Positions 10,048-18,092 of a stretch of DNA of 64,000 bases are shown here, piece by piece. How positions within the stretch are numbered: position 1 is the stretch's first letter; the number at the start of each line of letters is the position of its first letter. The translations under genes and the position numbers were made by a program. The notes beneath the pieces are model-generated. The model did not search any database, had not been told where the DNA came from, and was given only the letters and a program-made list of their open reading frames with translations. The stretch spans positions 186,001 to 250,000 of the forward strand of contig NZ_LQPG01000011.1 of assembly GCF_002102265.1 (NCBI RefSeq), given 5' to 3'. This stretch comes from Mycolicibacter longobardus. GTDB taxonomy: Bacteria; Actinomycetota; Actinomycetes; Mycobacteriales; Mycobacteriaceae.

Positions 10048-10791
10048 TCAGCGGGATGGCAGGGCGACGTGGCGCCGTAGCAGGGCACGTATGCGGGCTG
10101 GCACCATGGTCGGTGGGCTGGCGATCATCCGGGCGGCCACGCGTGCCGCATCGCCACGCTCGCCACGCCGGGTCGTCTTGGGATCGTCCATGTGCCATTC
10201 CGCAGCGAGGTATTCGGGCTGGGTCGCGACTATCTCTAGTAGGGTCCCGATGTCCTGGAGGTCGTGCTCGACGGCGCGGACTGTGCGTGCCAGCATTTTC
10301 AGTACGAACGCGGCTTCGACGTCGGGGACGGGTATCTCAAACCCGATGGTGTCGCCGTTGGTTAGCCGGGCGGTCACTGCCACGCGGATTGGGCTTGACG
10401 CCAGCGCCAAACGCAGCCCCGGCGCCCCGTCGAACGCCCGCTCGCCGATGTAGCACACACCCGGTTTTGCCTCGGTCGGGACTAGGAGGTCGATTGCCTG
10501 ATCGCCGCGTACGTAGCGGTTGCTCGACTCGGGGGTGTATCCGAGGTGGGTGAACTGGTCGTGAAATTCGCCTTCGGAAGCCACATTGACGTCGATTCCG
10601 GTGTCGGCGTCCGAGGTCAACCGAGGCGTGCCCGGCACGTTGTAGATGTGGCGCAGGAGCCTGACCATGTGACCGCCGATGATGAGGTACTCGCGGTCGC
10701 CGGCCGCCGTGGCCACGTCGCGAAGGGCAAGCATGCCGTGGTCGTCGGCTGCCGCGGTGCATGCCAGGACGACCGATACCGGTGCGGTCAT
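10048..10791 (-). CDS. AbiEii-like nucleotidyltransferase toxin (type IV TA)
   Basis: A 247-residue protein with the nucleotidyltransferase-fold signature of AbiEii/MenT toxins: LIIGGHMVRLL at ~37-47, then RLTSDADTGIDV at ~57-68 carrying the metal-binding aspartates. Members of this superfamily block growth, in some cases by modifying tRNA ends. The start codon overlaps the stop of the upstream gene by 4 bp (ATGA), which fits a tightly coupled antitoxin-toxin pair. About 110 bp separate it from the STAND NTPase start, so the four minus-strand genes may form one defence operon. Confidence 0.7.
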   Translation of the reverse strand: MTAPVSVVLACTAAADDHGMLALRDVATAAGDREYLIIGGHMVRLLRHIYNVPGTPRLTSDADTGIDVNVASEGEFHDQFTHLGYTPESSNRYVRGDQAIDLLVPTEAKPGVCYIGERAFDGAPGLRLALASSPIRVAVTARLTNGDTIGFEIPVPDVEAAFVLKMLARTVRAVEHDLQDIGTLLEIVATQPEYLAAEWHMDDPKTTRRGERGDAARVAARMIASPPTMVPARIRALLRRHVALPSR

Positions 10792-11747
10792 CTGGCCGCG
10801 ATCCAGTTAGCGAGCCGGTCCGGGGCGCCGTCACCAAGGTCTGCGCCAGCAGTGAGGTCTTTGAGTACCACTATCGGGTCCACGGTCGGCAGGTCGAAGT
10901 GTTCGCCTTCGCAGGTTTGATGCCACCAGGCCGCGGTCGTCCAGACGGTCGGGTCGGCCGGAACCCGTAGCGTCAACGTCGCTTCGTCGGCGGTGGACTC
11001 CACCAAGTCAGAGACGGACAGATCGATCAATTCCTCGGAGTAGACGAGGCCTCGGGTCGGTATCCGCCAGGGCCGCAGCGCATCCGCGGCGACTTCGCCG
11101 CCGGCGAGGATCCGCACTGTCAGCTCGTGACCGAGTTTGATGGCGCTGCGGACCTGCTGTACTACCGGTTCCATGCCGTACCAGTAGGTTTCGACAAGTC
11201 CGTCGTCGGCGGGGATCGACGCGAGTGCAGCAAGGCACTCACGTCTGGCATCTTCGGGCATGGGGGTCTTCGGCAGGGGATCTTTCTCGGCCATCTGGGA
11301 TACGGCCTGCTGACTTATTCCGACCGCCGTGGCGATGTCGCGCTGGCGCAGGTGTTCGCGCGTCAGCACGCAGACACGCTCCGCGGCGTGTCGCCGTCGC
11401 CGGCGCTGGCTTACTGCGCGAAGTTGATGACCCGCTTTGGGGTTTCGGTAGACCTTCCCGGAAAGCACTAGTTCACCGGTATCGCCGATGCTGAGATCGA
11501 CTGCGCCCTCGTCTAGGAGCGCAGTGCGAGCCTCGTCTGCGATGGTTTCGCAGATGACCAGAAGTCGGTGGCGGGGATGGTGGCGAAGATGCTCACGTAC
11601 CGGTGCTGGTGACGCGAGGCGTTCGGTGACCAAGAACTCCGCTGTAACTGTGTGATCTCCGAGGCGGTAGGTGACGCTGTGAGCGTCACCCGCTACGACA
11701 GGGACACCTGCGTCGGCTAGTCGCGCGGGAACCGAGGTTGATCTCAC
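10788..11747 (-). CDS. HTH antitoxin/autorepressor of the AbiE-like pair
   Basis: A 319-residue protein starting at GTG 11747. A helix-turn-helix is visible at ~135-160 (RQRDIATAVGISQQAVSQM), preceded by an Arg-rich patch. The C-terminal part ends with VDPIVVLKDL...GDGAPDRLANWI, as in AbiEi-type proteins that come before AbiEii toxins. The toxin overlaps its stop codon by 4 bp. A perfect 13-bp inverted repeat 24-71 bp upstream of the start is a likely autoregulatory operator. The AbiEi assignment rests on gene order and motif, not on alignment; a generic HTH regulator of a nucleotidyltransferase pair is the alternative. Confidence 0.6.
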   Translation of the reverse strand: MRSTSVPARLADAGVPVVAGDAHSVTYRLGDHTVTAEFLVTERLASPAPVREHLRHHPRHRLLVICETIADEARTALLDEGAVDLSIGDTGELVLSGKVYRNPKAGHQLRAVSQRRRRRHAAERVCVLTREHLRQRDIATAVGISQQAVSQMAEKDPLPKTPMPEDARRECLAALASIPADDGLVETYWYGMEPVVQQVRSAIKLGHELTVRILAGGEVAADALRPWRIPTRGLVYSEELIDLSVSDLVESTADEATLTLRVPADPTVWTTAAWWHQTCEGEHFDLPTVDPIVVLKDLTAGADLGDGAPDRLANWIAAR

Positions 11748-11770
11748 TGAGATACAGTATCAAATGATCT

Positions 11771-11818
11771 TCGTCAAACAAGCTATTTGGCAAAAGTCTT
11801 AGTTTGCTTGTTTGACGA
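11771..11818. promoter_or_regulatory. 13-bp inverted repeat, probable operator of the AbiE-like pair
   Basis: tcgtcaaacaagc at 11771-11783 is exactly mirrored by gcttgtttgacga at 11806-11818, with a 22-bp spacer. On the minus strand the near arm contains TTGACG, a fair -35 hexamer, so a bound repressor would cover the promoter. AbiEi antitoxins are known to bind inverted repeats in their own promoter. The surrounding 11748-12040 holds no other recognised feature. Confidence 0.65.
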
Positions 11819-12040
11819 TACATCTAGCATTTGGTATAATTCATCGCTTTGGTTGCGGGCCCGTACAGTCGGTGACGGGTCCGCCGACCCGTTCGACATG
11901 TCGGGATCGGATCGTTCCATAGCCTTGGTAGGCGAATCCCTTGGAACGATCACTGGCCTGGCCATATCACCGGGGTCAAAGCCGGGGTGGTTCAGGGTCA
12001 CGTCCTTTACGCTCCGCCAGAATCTCAGACTGTGGCGTAG

Positions 12041-12262
12041 TTAGTCCCGTCTGACCGCCTGAGTGAGTTCGCCCCGTCGGAGCGGGTACGGGTCGTTGCG
12101 GTTGATCAGCGCAAGAAGACACCTCGTTACGTGGTCGAGTTCCTCAATGGCGAGAAGGCCGGCGCCGTCGAAAACGTAACTGCTGGGCGTCTGTGTGGCC
12201 CCTGGTGCGGGTTGAGGGCTACGACGAGTTACATGGCGCACCTTGCGAATTGCTTAGCTAAC
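12041..12262 (+). pseudogene. Remnant of an unidentified protein gene at the island junction
   Basis: An open frame without its own start reads RVRVVAVDQRKKTPRYVVEF, then GEKAGAVENVTAGRLCGPW, which has clear protein-like composition. The sequence seems to continue after a frameshift as VEGYDELHG. It ends just before the att copy at 12271. It looks like the 3' part of a gene cut by integration or deletion. The family is not recognised. Confidence 0.35.
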
Positions 12263-12270
12263 CTAAATTG

Positions 12271-12288
12271 TGTCCGAGGGGGGACTTG
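12271..12288. repeat. Internal att core copy, left end of the integrase-bearing element
   Basis: tgtccgaggggggacttg is identical over 18 bp to the tRNA-Leu 3' end at 52664-52681. The next ~19 bp resemble the right flank of the copy at 487. This is the best candidate for attL of the element whose integrase lies at 51036-52682. Confidence 0.8.
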
Positions 12289-12379
12289 GCCACTTACGAC
12301 ACGGGTTCTGACCTGGCGAATCGGTACCTGATCGTCATCCATGCCGGGGTCGACCCACCTCTGACGTCGAGCGGTCGGA

Positions 12380-12814
12380 TTAGGGGTCGAGTTGGGCGGG
12401 GGCGAGTCGGCACCCGGCGGCTTGGGCTCCGGCGTGCAGGCGTCGGTCCCAAACGGCGACGATCAGGCCGGGTTCGCCGACTGCCAACGCGCTGGCCAGA
12501 TGGACAGCGTCGGCTTCGCGCAAGGCATGGGCGCGGGCGAGGCGGCCGGCGTGCTGTTCAACCGTGGCGGTGAGTTCGATTGGGCGGGTGGCGGCCCAGA
12601 AGTCCTCCCAGTCACGCTCGGCGTCGGCGAGCTCGGATTCGGTTAGGTCGTGATTGCGGGCTGCTGCAGCGAGTGCGGCGCGGACTTCGGGGTAGGCCAG
12701 GCGGCTGGACAATGCGGCGTCGCAGCCGTCCCACAGCGCGGATGCCAGCGAGCTTCCTGTCTCGGTGGTGAGAAGTTTAACGAAGGCGCTGGCGTCGAAG
12801 TAGACGAGCGGCAC
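12380..12814 (-). CDS. vapC: VapC-like PIN-domain RNase toxin
   Basis: A 144-residue PIN-domain protein starting at GTG 12814. The four acidic positions of the PIN active site are visible: D7 (YFDASAFVKLL), E43 (YPEVRAAL), D102 (EADAVHLAS) and D123 (WDRRLH). VapC toxins cut specific RNAs unless bound by VapB. It follows the antitoxin gene by 3 bp in the same operon. The pair may stabilise the element, since it is the first locus inside its left att site. Confidence 0.9.
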   Translation of the reverse strand: MPLVYFDASAFVKLLTTETGSSLASALWDGCDAALSSRLAYPEVRAALAAAARNHDLTESELADAERDWEDFWAATRPIELTATVEQHAGRLARAHALREADAVHLASALAVGEPGLIVAVWDRRLHAGAQAAGCRLAPAQLDP

Positions 12815-12817
12815 CGG

Positions 12818-13078
12818 TCAGCGCCGCTGGTCGCTGACCTGGTCAGACACCGGCCGCCGCGGTCGGGGCCGGGACCGTCCCGCAGCGACGGGCCGCTGCG
12901 CGGTGGCCCTGGCAATCACGCCTTCGGCCGTGAGACGCTCCAAGGTGCCTGCGCTGTCCAGCGCAGCGAGTCGCGCGACCGGAATCCCGCGGTCGGTGAT
13001 GACGACCTCATCACCAGCCCGAACTCGATCGAGCCAATCGCTAAGGTGCGCGCGCAACTCGGTCACGGATACCTCCAC
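12818..13078 (-). CDS. vapB: VapB-like antitoxin, Phd/YefM family
   Basis: About 86 residues from GTG 13078. VSVTELRAHLSDWLDRVRAG followed by DEVVITDRGIPVARL is the classical Phd/YefM N-terminal DNA-binding fold. The C-terminal tail is basic and proline/arginine-rich and should wrap the toxin. Longer starts up to 13165 are possible but read unlike the family. It lies directly upstream of the PIN toxin gene. Confidence 0.85.
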   Translation of the reverse strand: MEVSVTELRAHLSDWLDRVRAGDEVVITDRGIPVARLAALDSAGTLERLTAEGVIARATAQRPVAAGRSRPRPRRPVSDQVSDQRR

Positions 13079-13383
13079 ACCGTGAACTGTACACTCGCTG
13101 AACCGTGATTTGTACATGTCACTTCTGAGTGTGGCAACGACGACCTGAGAGATTGACCCGCGCAAGCCGGAGGCGAGGTGGCAACGGGCCGGTACACCGA
13201 TTCGTCCGCGGTGCTGGCGACGCCGAGACGGTCGATATTATGGTGGCTGGTGGCCTTCCGTCCAAGCTGCATCCGAAGGTGTTGCGGCGGAAGGTGTTTG
13301 CCGTCCCCGGTGGGACTTCGGCGCGGCTGGCGTTCGTGGTCAGCTGTATGAAGACGGCAGCGCCTCGGTGTCGGACGCCGGGT

Positions 13384-13611
13384 CTAGCTTGCAGCAGCGG
13401 GCTCTTGAATTCTCTGCGTGAGGTGCTGTGTGCGGTGACTGCCGACGATCGCCTTCATTGGCGTTCTGTTGCCAGCGACCCGATTGAACGACTCTCCCAG
13501 TAGTAACAGTTGGCCTGAGTCGCGAAGAACCTCGACATCCCTTGGATCGTATTCGTATGACGGAGCGTGCTTCAAGCTGGTGTAGGCGTCCCAGAACAGT
13601 TGGCTCCACAT
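13384..13611 (-). pseudogene. C-terminal remnant of a possible HEPN-domain (ApeA-like) protein
   Basis: The fragment reads LFWDAYTSLKHAPSYEYDP then SGQLLLLGESFNRVAG. The WxxYTxLKH pattern recalls the end of HEPN domains such as those of ApeA-type proteins. There is an in-frame stop just upstream of 13630 and no start signal, so only a tail is left. The assignment is weak. The rest of 13079-13758 contains no other convincing gene. Confidence 0.3.
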
Positions 13612-13758
13612 GTCCAGTTGGTGGCATTACCCCGAGACCGTGGCTAAGAGACCGAAATCACAACTACCCGTTTGAAATTCAATAGCCCACAACTGACTAG
13701 GAACATAAGGGGTAACCGAGCTTCAACTTGGGTGCGATTGCTGAACAACCGTTTTTAC

Positions 13759-14337
13759 TCAATCGTCACGTCGAGGGGCTCGCCCATCGGGCGGCCAGGA
13801 GTCGGTACCCGACTCAAGCGGAATATTCAAGGATCGAAGCAGGATCGAAAAGAGCCGCCAATTGGCGATCGCTCCGACAAGTTCGACCAAAACCGCGTGA
13901 TCGCCATTGAATGCCTTGTGGCACGCGGCCCAGTTTTCCTCGGCAATGACCCCGTCACGTACCACATCATCGGTCGCCGCCAGGACCGCACGCTCGGCAT
14001 GGCCCAGACGATTGGAACTCTGCCAGTCACGCACCGCCAGAAGGTCATCCGAAGCCACACCGAGCAGCGTCGCGATTCGCCAATGCTGTGTCCACTCATA
14101 TACCGACCCCGTTACCCAGCCGATGCGCATGATGATCAATTCGCGTAGCCGGGCGTCGAGCACACCGTTAAATAGCAGCGCCTCAAGCATTCCGTACAGG
14201 GCCACTGCGAGGCTCGGCTGGTGAAGTGCCACGCGAAATACTGACAGTTCTGCCATCTCTGCGGGCAGCCCACACTCGGCAGCCCGCAGCCGGGCCTGCT
14301 CAAGGTCGAGCATCGGTACGCGTTCCGTTCTCGTCAC
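13759..14337 (-). CDS. Carboxymuconolactone decarboxylase (CMD/AhpD-like) family protein
   Basis: About 192 residues. GTG 14337 is chosen because gaggaagg lies 6 bp upstream; ATG 14313 is the alternative. The protein has the AhpD-like helical core (LDARLRELIIMRIGWVTGSV, then YEWTQHWRIATLLGV). At the usual CxxC position it reads SVYEWTQH, without cysteines, so a peroxidase-type role is unlikely and a decarboxylase or unknown role more so. It overlaps the 3' end of the zinc-ADH gene in one operon, suggesting a shared ring or ketone catabolic step. Confidence 0.75.
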   Translation of the reverse strand: MTRTERVPMLDLEQARLRAAECGLPAEMAELSVFRVALHQPSLAVALYGMLEALLFNGVLDARLRELIIMRIGWVTGSVYEWTQHWRIATLLGVASDDLLAVRDWQSSNRLGHAERAVLAATDDVVRDGVIAEENWAACHKAFNGDHAVLVELVGAIANWRLFSILLRSLNIPLESGTDSWPPDGRAPRRDD

Positions 14338-15472
14338 GTGTGACCTTCCTCTGTTGAAGCTCCGCATGCTGTGAGGGCGTGGGCACGAAGACGTTGTGCA
14401 GGGCCGCACTCGATTTGGCATTTTCATCTGCAAGCGAACTGAGCAGCGGCGCGAGACCAGCGAATCCGGTTGATTCTCTTGTGATCCGGTCGAACGGCCA
14501 GCGGCGCGTGGCCAGAATCTCGAGGGCTGCCCGGTAGGCGGGATACTCCACGCCGAGTGCACCGGCGATGTGTAATTCCTTATACACCAGCGTGTCTGGT
14601 TCAAAGCCGGGCGCGCCGCCTCCGCCGCGGGTGCCAGCAACCACGACCCTGCCGCCAGGCCTGGCAAGGGCGACGGCGTCGGCGAACGCGGAGGGTGCTT
14701 TGGCGGTGACATCGATGACCACGTCGGCAAGCTGTCCGCCTGTCTCACGCTGGAGCGCTGTCACTGCATCGTCCTGCGATACGTCGATGGGCAGGTCGAC
14801 ACCGAATGATCTGGCTATGGCCAGTCGCTGATCGTCGCGTGGACCGATGCCGGTCATCGCGACGAAAGCGGCTCCCGCCTCTTTCGCCGCCACCGCCGCG
14901 CAGATCCCGCGGATGCCCGGTCCCAGTATCGCTACGATACCCCCCGCCTTGGTGTCGGGAAGAGTTTTCCCCCATTGGATACCGGCCCCGAGAGGGTTGA
15001 ACAACGTGGCGAGAACGGGGTCCATGTCTTCGGCAATCGGGAGTAGCATCGCGTCCCACGGAAGCTCCACATGGGTGGCGTATCCGCCCCATAACCCGGC
15101 GCCGATCTCCACGTCGACGAACCCGAACATGGTGGCGATGCCGTTCACCGCACATCGCCGGTATTCGCCGCGGCGACACTCCGGGCAGTCTCGGCAGGAC
15201 CGGAACACCTCGACGGCCACGCGCTGGCCGGCCCGGACGCACCAGCGTTCGCTGGCCGCATTGCCGACATGTTCGACGATGCCGACGATTTCGTGACCTG
15301 GAACGAATGAGAAGCCGGCAGGCAGGTGTCCGGTGAATTGTTCGTGATCTGTACCGCATAGACCACATGCTTCAACTCGCAGGATCGCACCGCGGTCACC
15401 GACGTCGGGGATGGTCATCTGGCGCCGCTCCAGATTCCGCGGTCCGGTCAACACCATGGCCTCGGCGATCAT
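14300..15472 (-). CDS. Zinc-dependent medium-chain alcohol dehydrogenase
   Basis: A 390-residue MDR protein from ATG 15472. The catalytic zinc site is visible as CGLCGTDHEQF with GHEIVG downstream, and the structural zinc site as CRDCPECRRGEYRRC (four cysteines). The cofactor loop GPGIRGICAAVAAKEAG is a GxGxxG-like Rossmann turn. It should oxidise a secondary or primary alcohol with NAD(P). The start overlaps the stop of the upstream thiolase remnant by 4 bp, and the CMD gene follows. A longer frame extending to 15820 is only the shadow of that upstream gene. Confidence 0.85.
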   Translation of the reverse strand: MIAEAMVLTGPRNLERRQMTIPDVGDRGAILRVEACGLCGTDHEQFTGHLPAGFSFVPGHEIVGIVEHVGNAASERWCVRAGQRVAVEVFRSCRDCPECRRGEYRRCAVNGIATMFGFVDVEIGAGLWGGYATHVELPWDAMLLPIAEDMDPVLATLFNPLGAGIQWGKTLPDTKAGGIVAILGPGIRGICAAVAAKEAGAAFVAMTGIGPRDDQRLAIARSFGVDLPIDVSQDDAVTALQRETGGQLADVVIDVTAKAPSAFADAVALARPGGRVVVAGTRGGGGAPGFEPDTLVYKELHIAGALGVEYPAYRAALEILATRRWPFDRITRESTGFAGLAPLLSSLADENAKSSAALHNVFVPTPSQHAELQQRKVTRDENGTRTDARP

Positions 15473-15903
15473 GGAAGCTCGAATCCCGTGGACGACCCTG
15501 TGTTTCGGAGGCAAACCGTTCTGCCAACGTACATCTCGCCCGCCATCGCCTCGGCAATCTGCGGATCGTCGCTGCGTGCGACGACTCTTCGCCCGTCGGA
15601 CAGGTGCGCGATGGTCGGTGTCCATCGAGGTCGCCCGTCTCGGTCGTATTCGACCGTGTACCCGTCCACTGTCGCGCGACCGGTCGCCTCGTCGACGCCT
15701 GCGACGGCCAGCCGCGATGAATCGATCGGAGTTTGTTCGTCTGCCGTGTCGATCAGTCGCCACCCGGTTGGTGGAGGGGTGGCCGACCACACACCGACCG
15801 AATGTTTCGTCGAATACCAACCGAGGCCGGTGACGACGTCGTCCCCGCGATGGGTGACTTCGCCTACGCCGACCGCCACCGGAGTACGCGCTTCTACCGA
15901 CAA
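15469..15903 (-). pseudogene. Internally deleted thiolase (acetyl-CoA acetyltransferase-like): N-terminus joined to the C-terminal domain
   Basis: The 144-codon frame starts like a mycobacterial SCPx/acetyltransferase-type thiolase (MSVEARTPVAVGVGEVTHRG) and, from about residue 24, continues with the C-terminal beta-domain of the same family (TGLGWYSTKHSVGVWSATPP to the end). The ~350-400 residues that carry the catalytic cysteine and histidines are absent, yet the frame is intact. It is the first gene of the thiolase remnant/ADH/CMD operon. It is most likely a deletion product without thiolase activity. Expression as a free C-terminal domain cannot be excluded. Confidence 0.7.
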
Positions 15904-16007
15904 TCGATCACTCGCTCAGGGCCACGGGCTGTTGTGAGACACGAATGCGATGGTGTCATATCTGCAGTCAAGCCACAATGGTGTGCGCCCGCGGCATACT
16001 GGCTGTT

Positions 16008-16637
16008 GTGTCGACGAAGTTGGTGCGATGGGGTGCCGCCGCGCCGTCAGATCGTGATTCCGCTCGCGACCGATTGCTAGATGCTGCCGAGCGGTGCCTA
16101 GAGAGTTGCGGCGTGGTAGGCACGACCATGGAGGACATCGGCAGAACAGCGGGTGTCTCCAGGGCAACGGTGTATCGCTACTTCCCTAATCGGGAGGCGG
16201 TGATGTCGGGCGTCATCATTCGCGCCGCCGAGCGCTATCTCGATCGCATCAACCCCCGGATCGCGGAGCACACCGATCTGGGCTCCGCTCTCGTCGATTT
16301 CGTGGAATACACAGTTGAGGCCGCGCGCCGCGAAGAGATCATCGGATTGTTGTTCGGCAGCGACGAGGAACTCGCCGGCGTTGGCCTCGCGGCGGGGACC
16401 TCGACGTCACTCTTCGAACTCGTCACCGAGTTTCTCCGTCCCATCTTCAGGAGACACTGGAGTTACGTAGAACCGGGCGTCTCCGTCGACGACGCCGCCG
16501 AGTGGGTTCTCCGCACGATACTGAGCCTGCTGACTGTTCGAGGACCGCGGGAGCGCAGTCGTGACGGGCTCCGGACATTTCTTTCAAGGTTTCTCCTTCC
16601 CGCAATCCTGGCGAGCGACCATTGTCGACCGATGTGA
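16008..16637 (+). CDS. TetR-family regulator
   Basis: About 209 residues from GTG 16008. The N-terminal HTH reads GTTMEDIGRTAGVSRATVYR then YFPNREAVM, typical of TetR. The C-terminal ligand domain is not assignable. It is divergent from the thiolase-remnant/ADH/CMD operon across 104 bp and upstream of a thioesterase and hydrolase, so either set may be its target. A short inverted pair gacac/gtgtc at 15939-15958 lies in the shared region. catact seven bases before the GTG could be a -10 element. Confidence 0.85.
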   Translation: MSTKLVRWGAAAPSDRDSARDRLLDAAERCLESCGVVGTTMEDIGRTAGVSRATVYRYFPNREAVMSGVIIRAAERYLDRINPRIAEHTDLGSALVDFVEYTVEAARREEIIGLLFGSDEELAGVGLAAGTSTSLFELVTEFLRPIFRRHWSYVEPGVSVDDAAEWVLRTILSLLTVRGPRERSRDGLRTFLSRFLLPAILASDHCRPM

Positions 16638-16684
16638 CAGACAAGGCGTAATGTCTCAACCACAGCTGAGGTAGGAGGCCGGAC

Positions 16685-17128
16685 ATGTCTGTGCAGTTCA
16701 CCGCGTTCAACCAGCAGGTCGCTGAACAACTGCAGAGCGCAGCAGAAACCACGGGCGGGCTGGCCGGTTACCTCGGCTTCCGGCACACTGAATTCACTGC
16801 TGGACGGCTCGTCGCGGAGATGGACGCACGCGACGACCTGAAGACGCCTTTCGGCAACTTGCATGGCGGCTGCTTGTCGGCCATGGTCGACCATTGCCTT
16901 GGAGTGGTGTTTTATCCCGTGATTCCGATGGGATCCTGGGTCGCGACGACGGAGTTCAAACTGAATTTGCTTCGTCCAGTCTCCAGCGGAACCTGTGTAG
17001 CCACGGCTGAGATCATCTCGCTGGGCAGAACCAGCGGTGTGGCACGTATCGACATCTGCAACGACGGCAGAGCGGTGTGTGCGGCGCAGGGCACCGTCAC
17101 CGTCGTCGCACCGAAGGCCATCTCTTGA
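16685..17128 (+). CDS. PaaI-like hotdog-fold thioesterase
   Basis: A 147-residue protein preceded by a good ribosome-binding site (ggtaggagg). The hotdog signature is seen in FGNLHGGCLSAMVDHCLG, which holds the HGG motif and the usual acidic residue on the following helix. Enzymes of this type hydrolyse acyl-CoA thioesters. Its stop overlaps the start of the alpha/beta hydrolase by one base (TGATG), so the two are translated together. Confidence 0.85.
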   Translation: MSVQFTAFNQQVAEQLQSAAETTGGLAGYLGFRHTEFTAGRLVAEMDARDDLKTPFGNLHGGCLSAMVDHCLGVVFYPVIPMGSWVATTEFKLNLLRPVSSGTCVATAEIISLGRTSGVARIDICNDGRAVCAAQGTVTVVAPKAIS

Positions 17129-18039
17129 TGTCTGCAAACAGAGCACATGATTCGTCCGCTCCTGTCGTCGAGCGCGTGCCCACGGTGGATGGGCTCTCGC
17201 TGGCGGTCGACTTCTACCGCTGTGACGGACCGCGGGCGGTCGTGTTGCTCCTTCACGGCGGTGGTCAGAGCCGGCACGCCTGGGATGTCACCGCCCAACG
17301 ATTGCATCAGCGGGGCTACACCGTTGCCGCCTACGACGCAAGGGGACATGGTGACAGCGACTGGGATCCAGACGGACGCTATGACATCGAACGGCTGGGG
17401 TCCGACCTGTTGGCCGTGCGCGCGTACGCCGGCTCCGCCCGCCCAGTTGCCGCGATCGGGGCATCGTTGGGCGGTTTGACCATCCTCGGCACGCACTTGC
17501 TCGCCCCATCGGAGCTATGGCAGGCCGTCGTCCTGGTTGACATCACTCCGCGAATGCAGATGCACGGCGCCCGCCGAGTCCTATCGTTCATGTCGGCCCA
17601 TCCCGAAGGTTTCGACAGCCTAGAGTCGGCCGCTGACGTGATCGCCGCCTACAACCCGCACCGCCCTCGCCCCGAAAACGTCGACGGCCTTCAAAAAGTC
17701 CTCCGCCGACGTGGAGACGGTCGCTGGGCCTGGCGATGGGATCCGGCGTTTGCGACGTCGAATTTTCAGTTCCTGCAGAGTGATTCAGACGACGGCGCAG
17801 AGGAGTTCGAGATGATGAGCGCATTCCTTGTCGATGGCGCGCGACAGGTGTCCGCGCCGGCGCTGCTGGTCCGCGGCCTGCTGTCGGACATAGTCTCCGA
17901 AGAGACAGTGAAGGATTTCCTCACCTTGGTTCCCCACGCGCAAACCGTTGACGTGTCGGGCGCGGGCCACATGGTTGCTGGCGACAACAACGACGCATTC
18001 TCGACGGCGGTCGTCGACTTTCTCGACCGTACCGTTTGA
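17128..18039 (+). CDS. Alpha/beta hydrolase
   Basis: A 303-residue protein starting at ATG 17128. It has the oxyanion region VLLLHGGGQSRHAWD, the GHGDS strand turn, the nucleophile elbow in AIGASLGGLT (Ser within GASLG) and a C-terminal histidine in GAGHMVAGDN. It may cleave an ester or a ring-fission product. It is coupled to the upstream thioesterase and followed by a TetR gene. Confidence 0.85.
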   Translation: MSANRAHDSSAPVVERVPTVDGLSLAVDFYRCDGPRAVVLLLHGGGQSRHAWDVTAQRLHQRGYTVAAYDARGHGDSDWDPDGRYDIERLGSDLLAVRAYAGSARPVAAIGASLGGLTILGTHLLAPSELWQAVVLVDITPRMQMHGARRVLSFMSAHPEGFDSLESAADVIAAYNPHRPRPENVDGLQKVLRRRGDGRWAWRWDPAFATSNFQFLQSDSDDGAEEFEMMSAFLVDGARQVSAPALLVRGLLSDIVSEETVKDFLTLVPHAQTVDVSGAGHMVAGDNNDAFSTAVVDFLDRTV

Positions 18040-18080
18040 CGCCAGTCGTCGGGCTGCGCGGGAGATCCCAGTTCGCCACC

Positions 18081-18086
18081 TATTCT
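18081..18086 (+). promoter_or_regulatory. -10 element of a probably leaderless TetR transcript
   Basis: tattct lies 6 bp before ATG 18093, the distance expected when transcription starts at or next to the start codon, as is common in mycobacteria. It supports the choice of 18093 as the start. Confidence 0.45.
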
Positions 18087-18092
18087 GCTCGT

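Larger units (their letters stand above)
487..12288. mobile_element. Tandem genomic island A, probable cis-mobilizable element with a defence cluster
   Basis: The segment is bounded by att core copies at 487 and 12271 and lies directly beside the integrase-bearing element at 12271-52681. No integrase, replication or transfer gene is visible in it. It carries an AbiE-like toxin-antitoxin pair, an Avs-like STAND NTPase with an accessory gene, and a decayed gene with a nuclease-like end. An att-flanked segment without an integrase, in tandem with an element of the same site specificity, fits the definition of a CIME. That interpretation is inferred from architecture alone. Confidence 0.6.

Noticed and set aside
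13129-13503. Plus-strand 124-codon frame between VapB and the HEPN-like remnant.
   Set aside because: It has no ribosome-binding site or recognisable motif, overlaps the minus-strand remnant, and is Arg/Ala-rich like other shadow frames.
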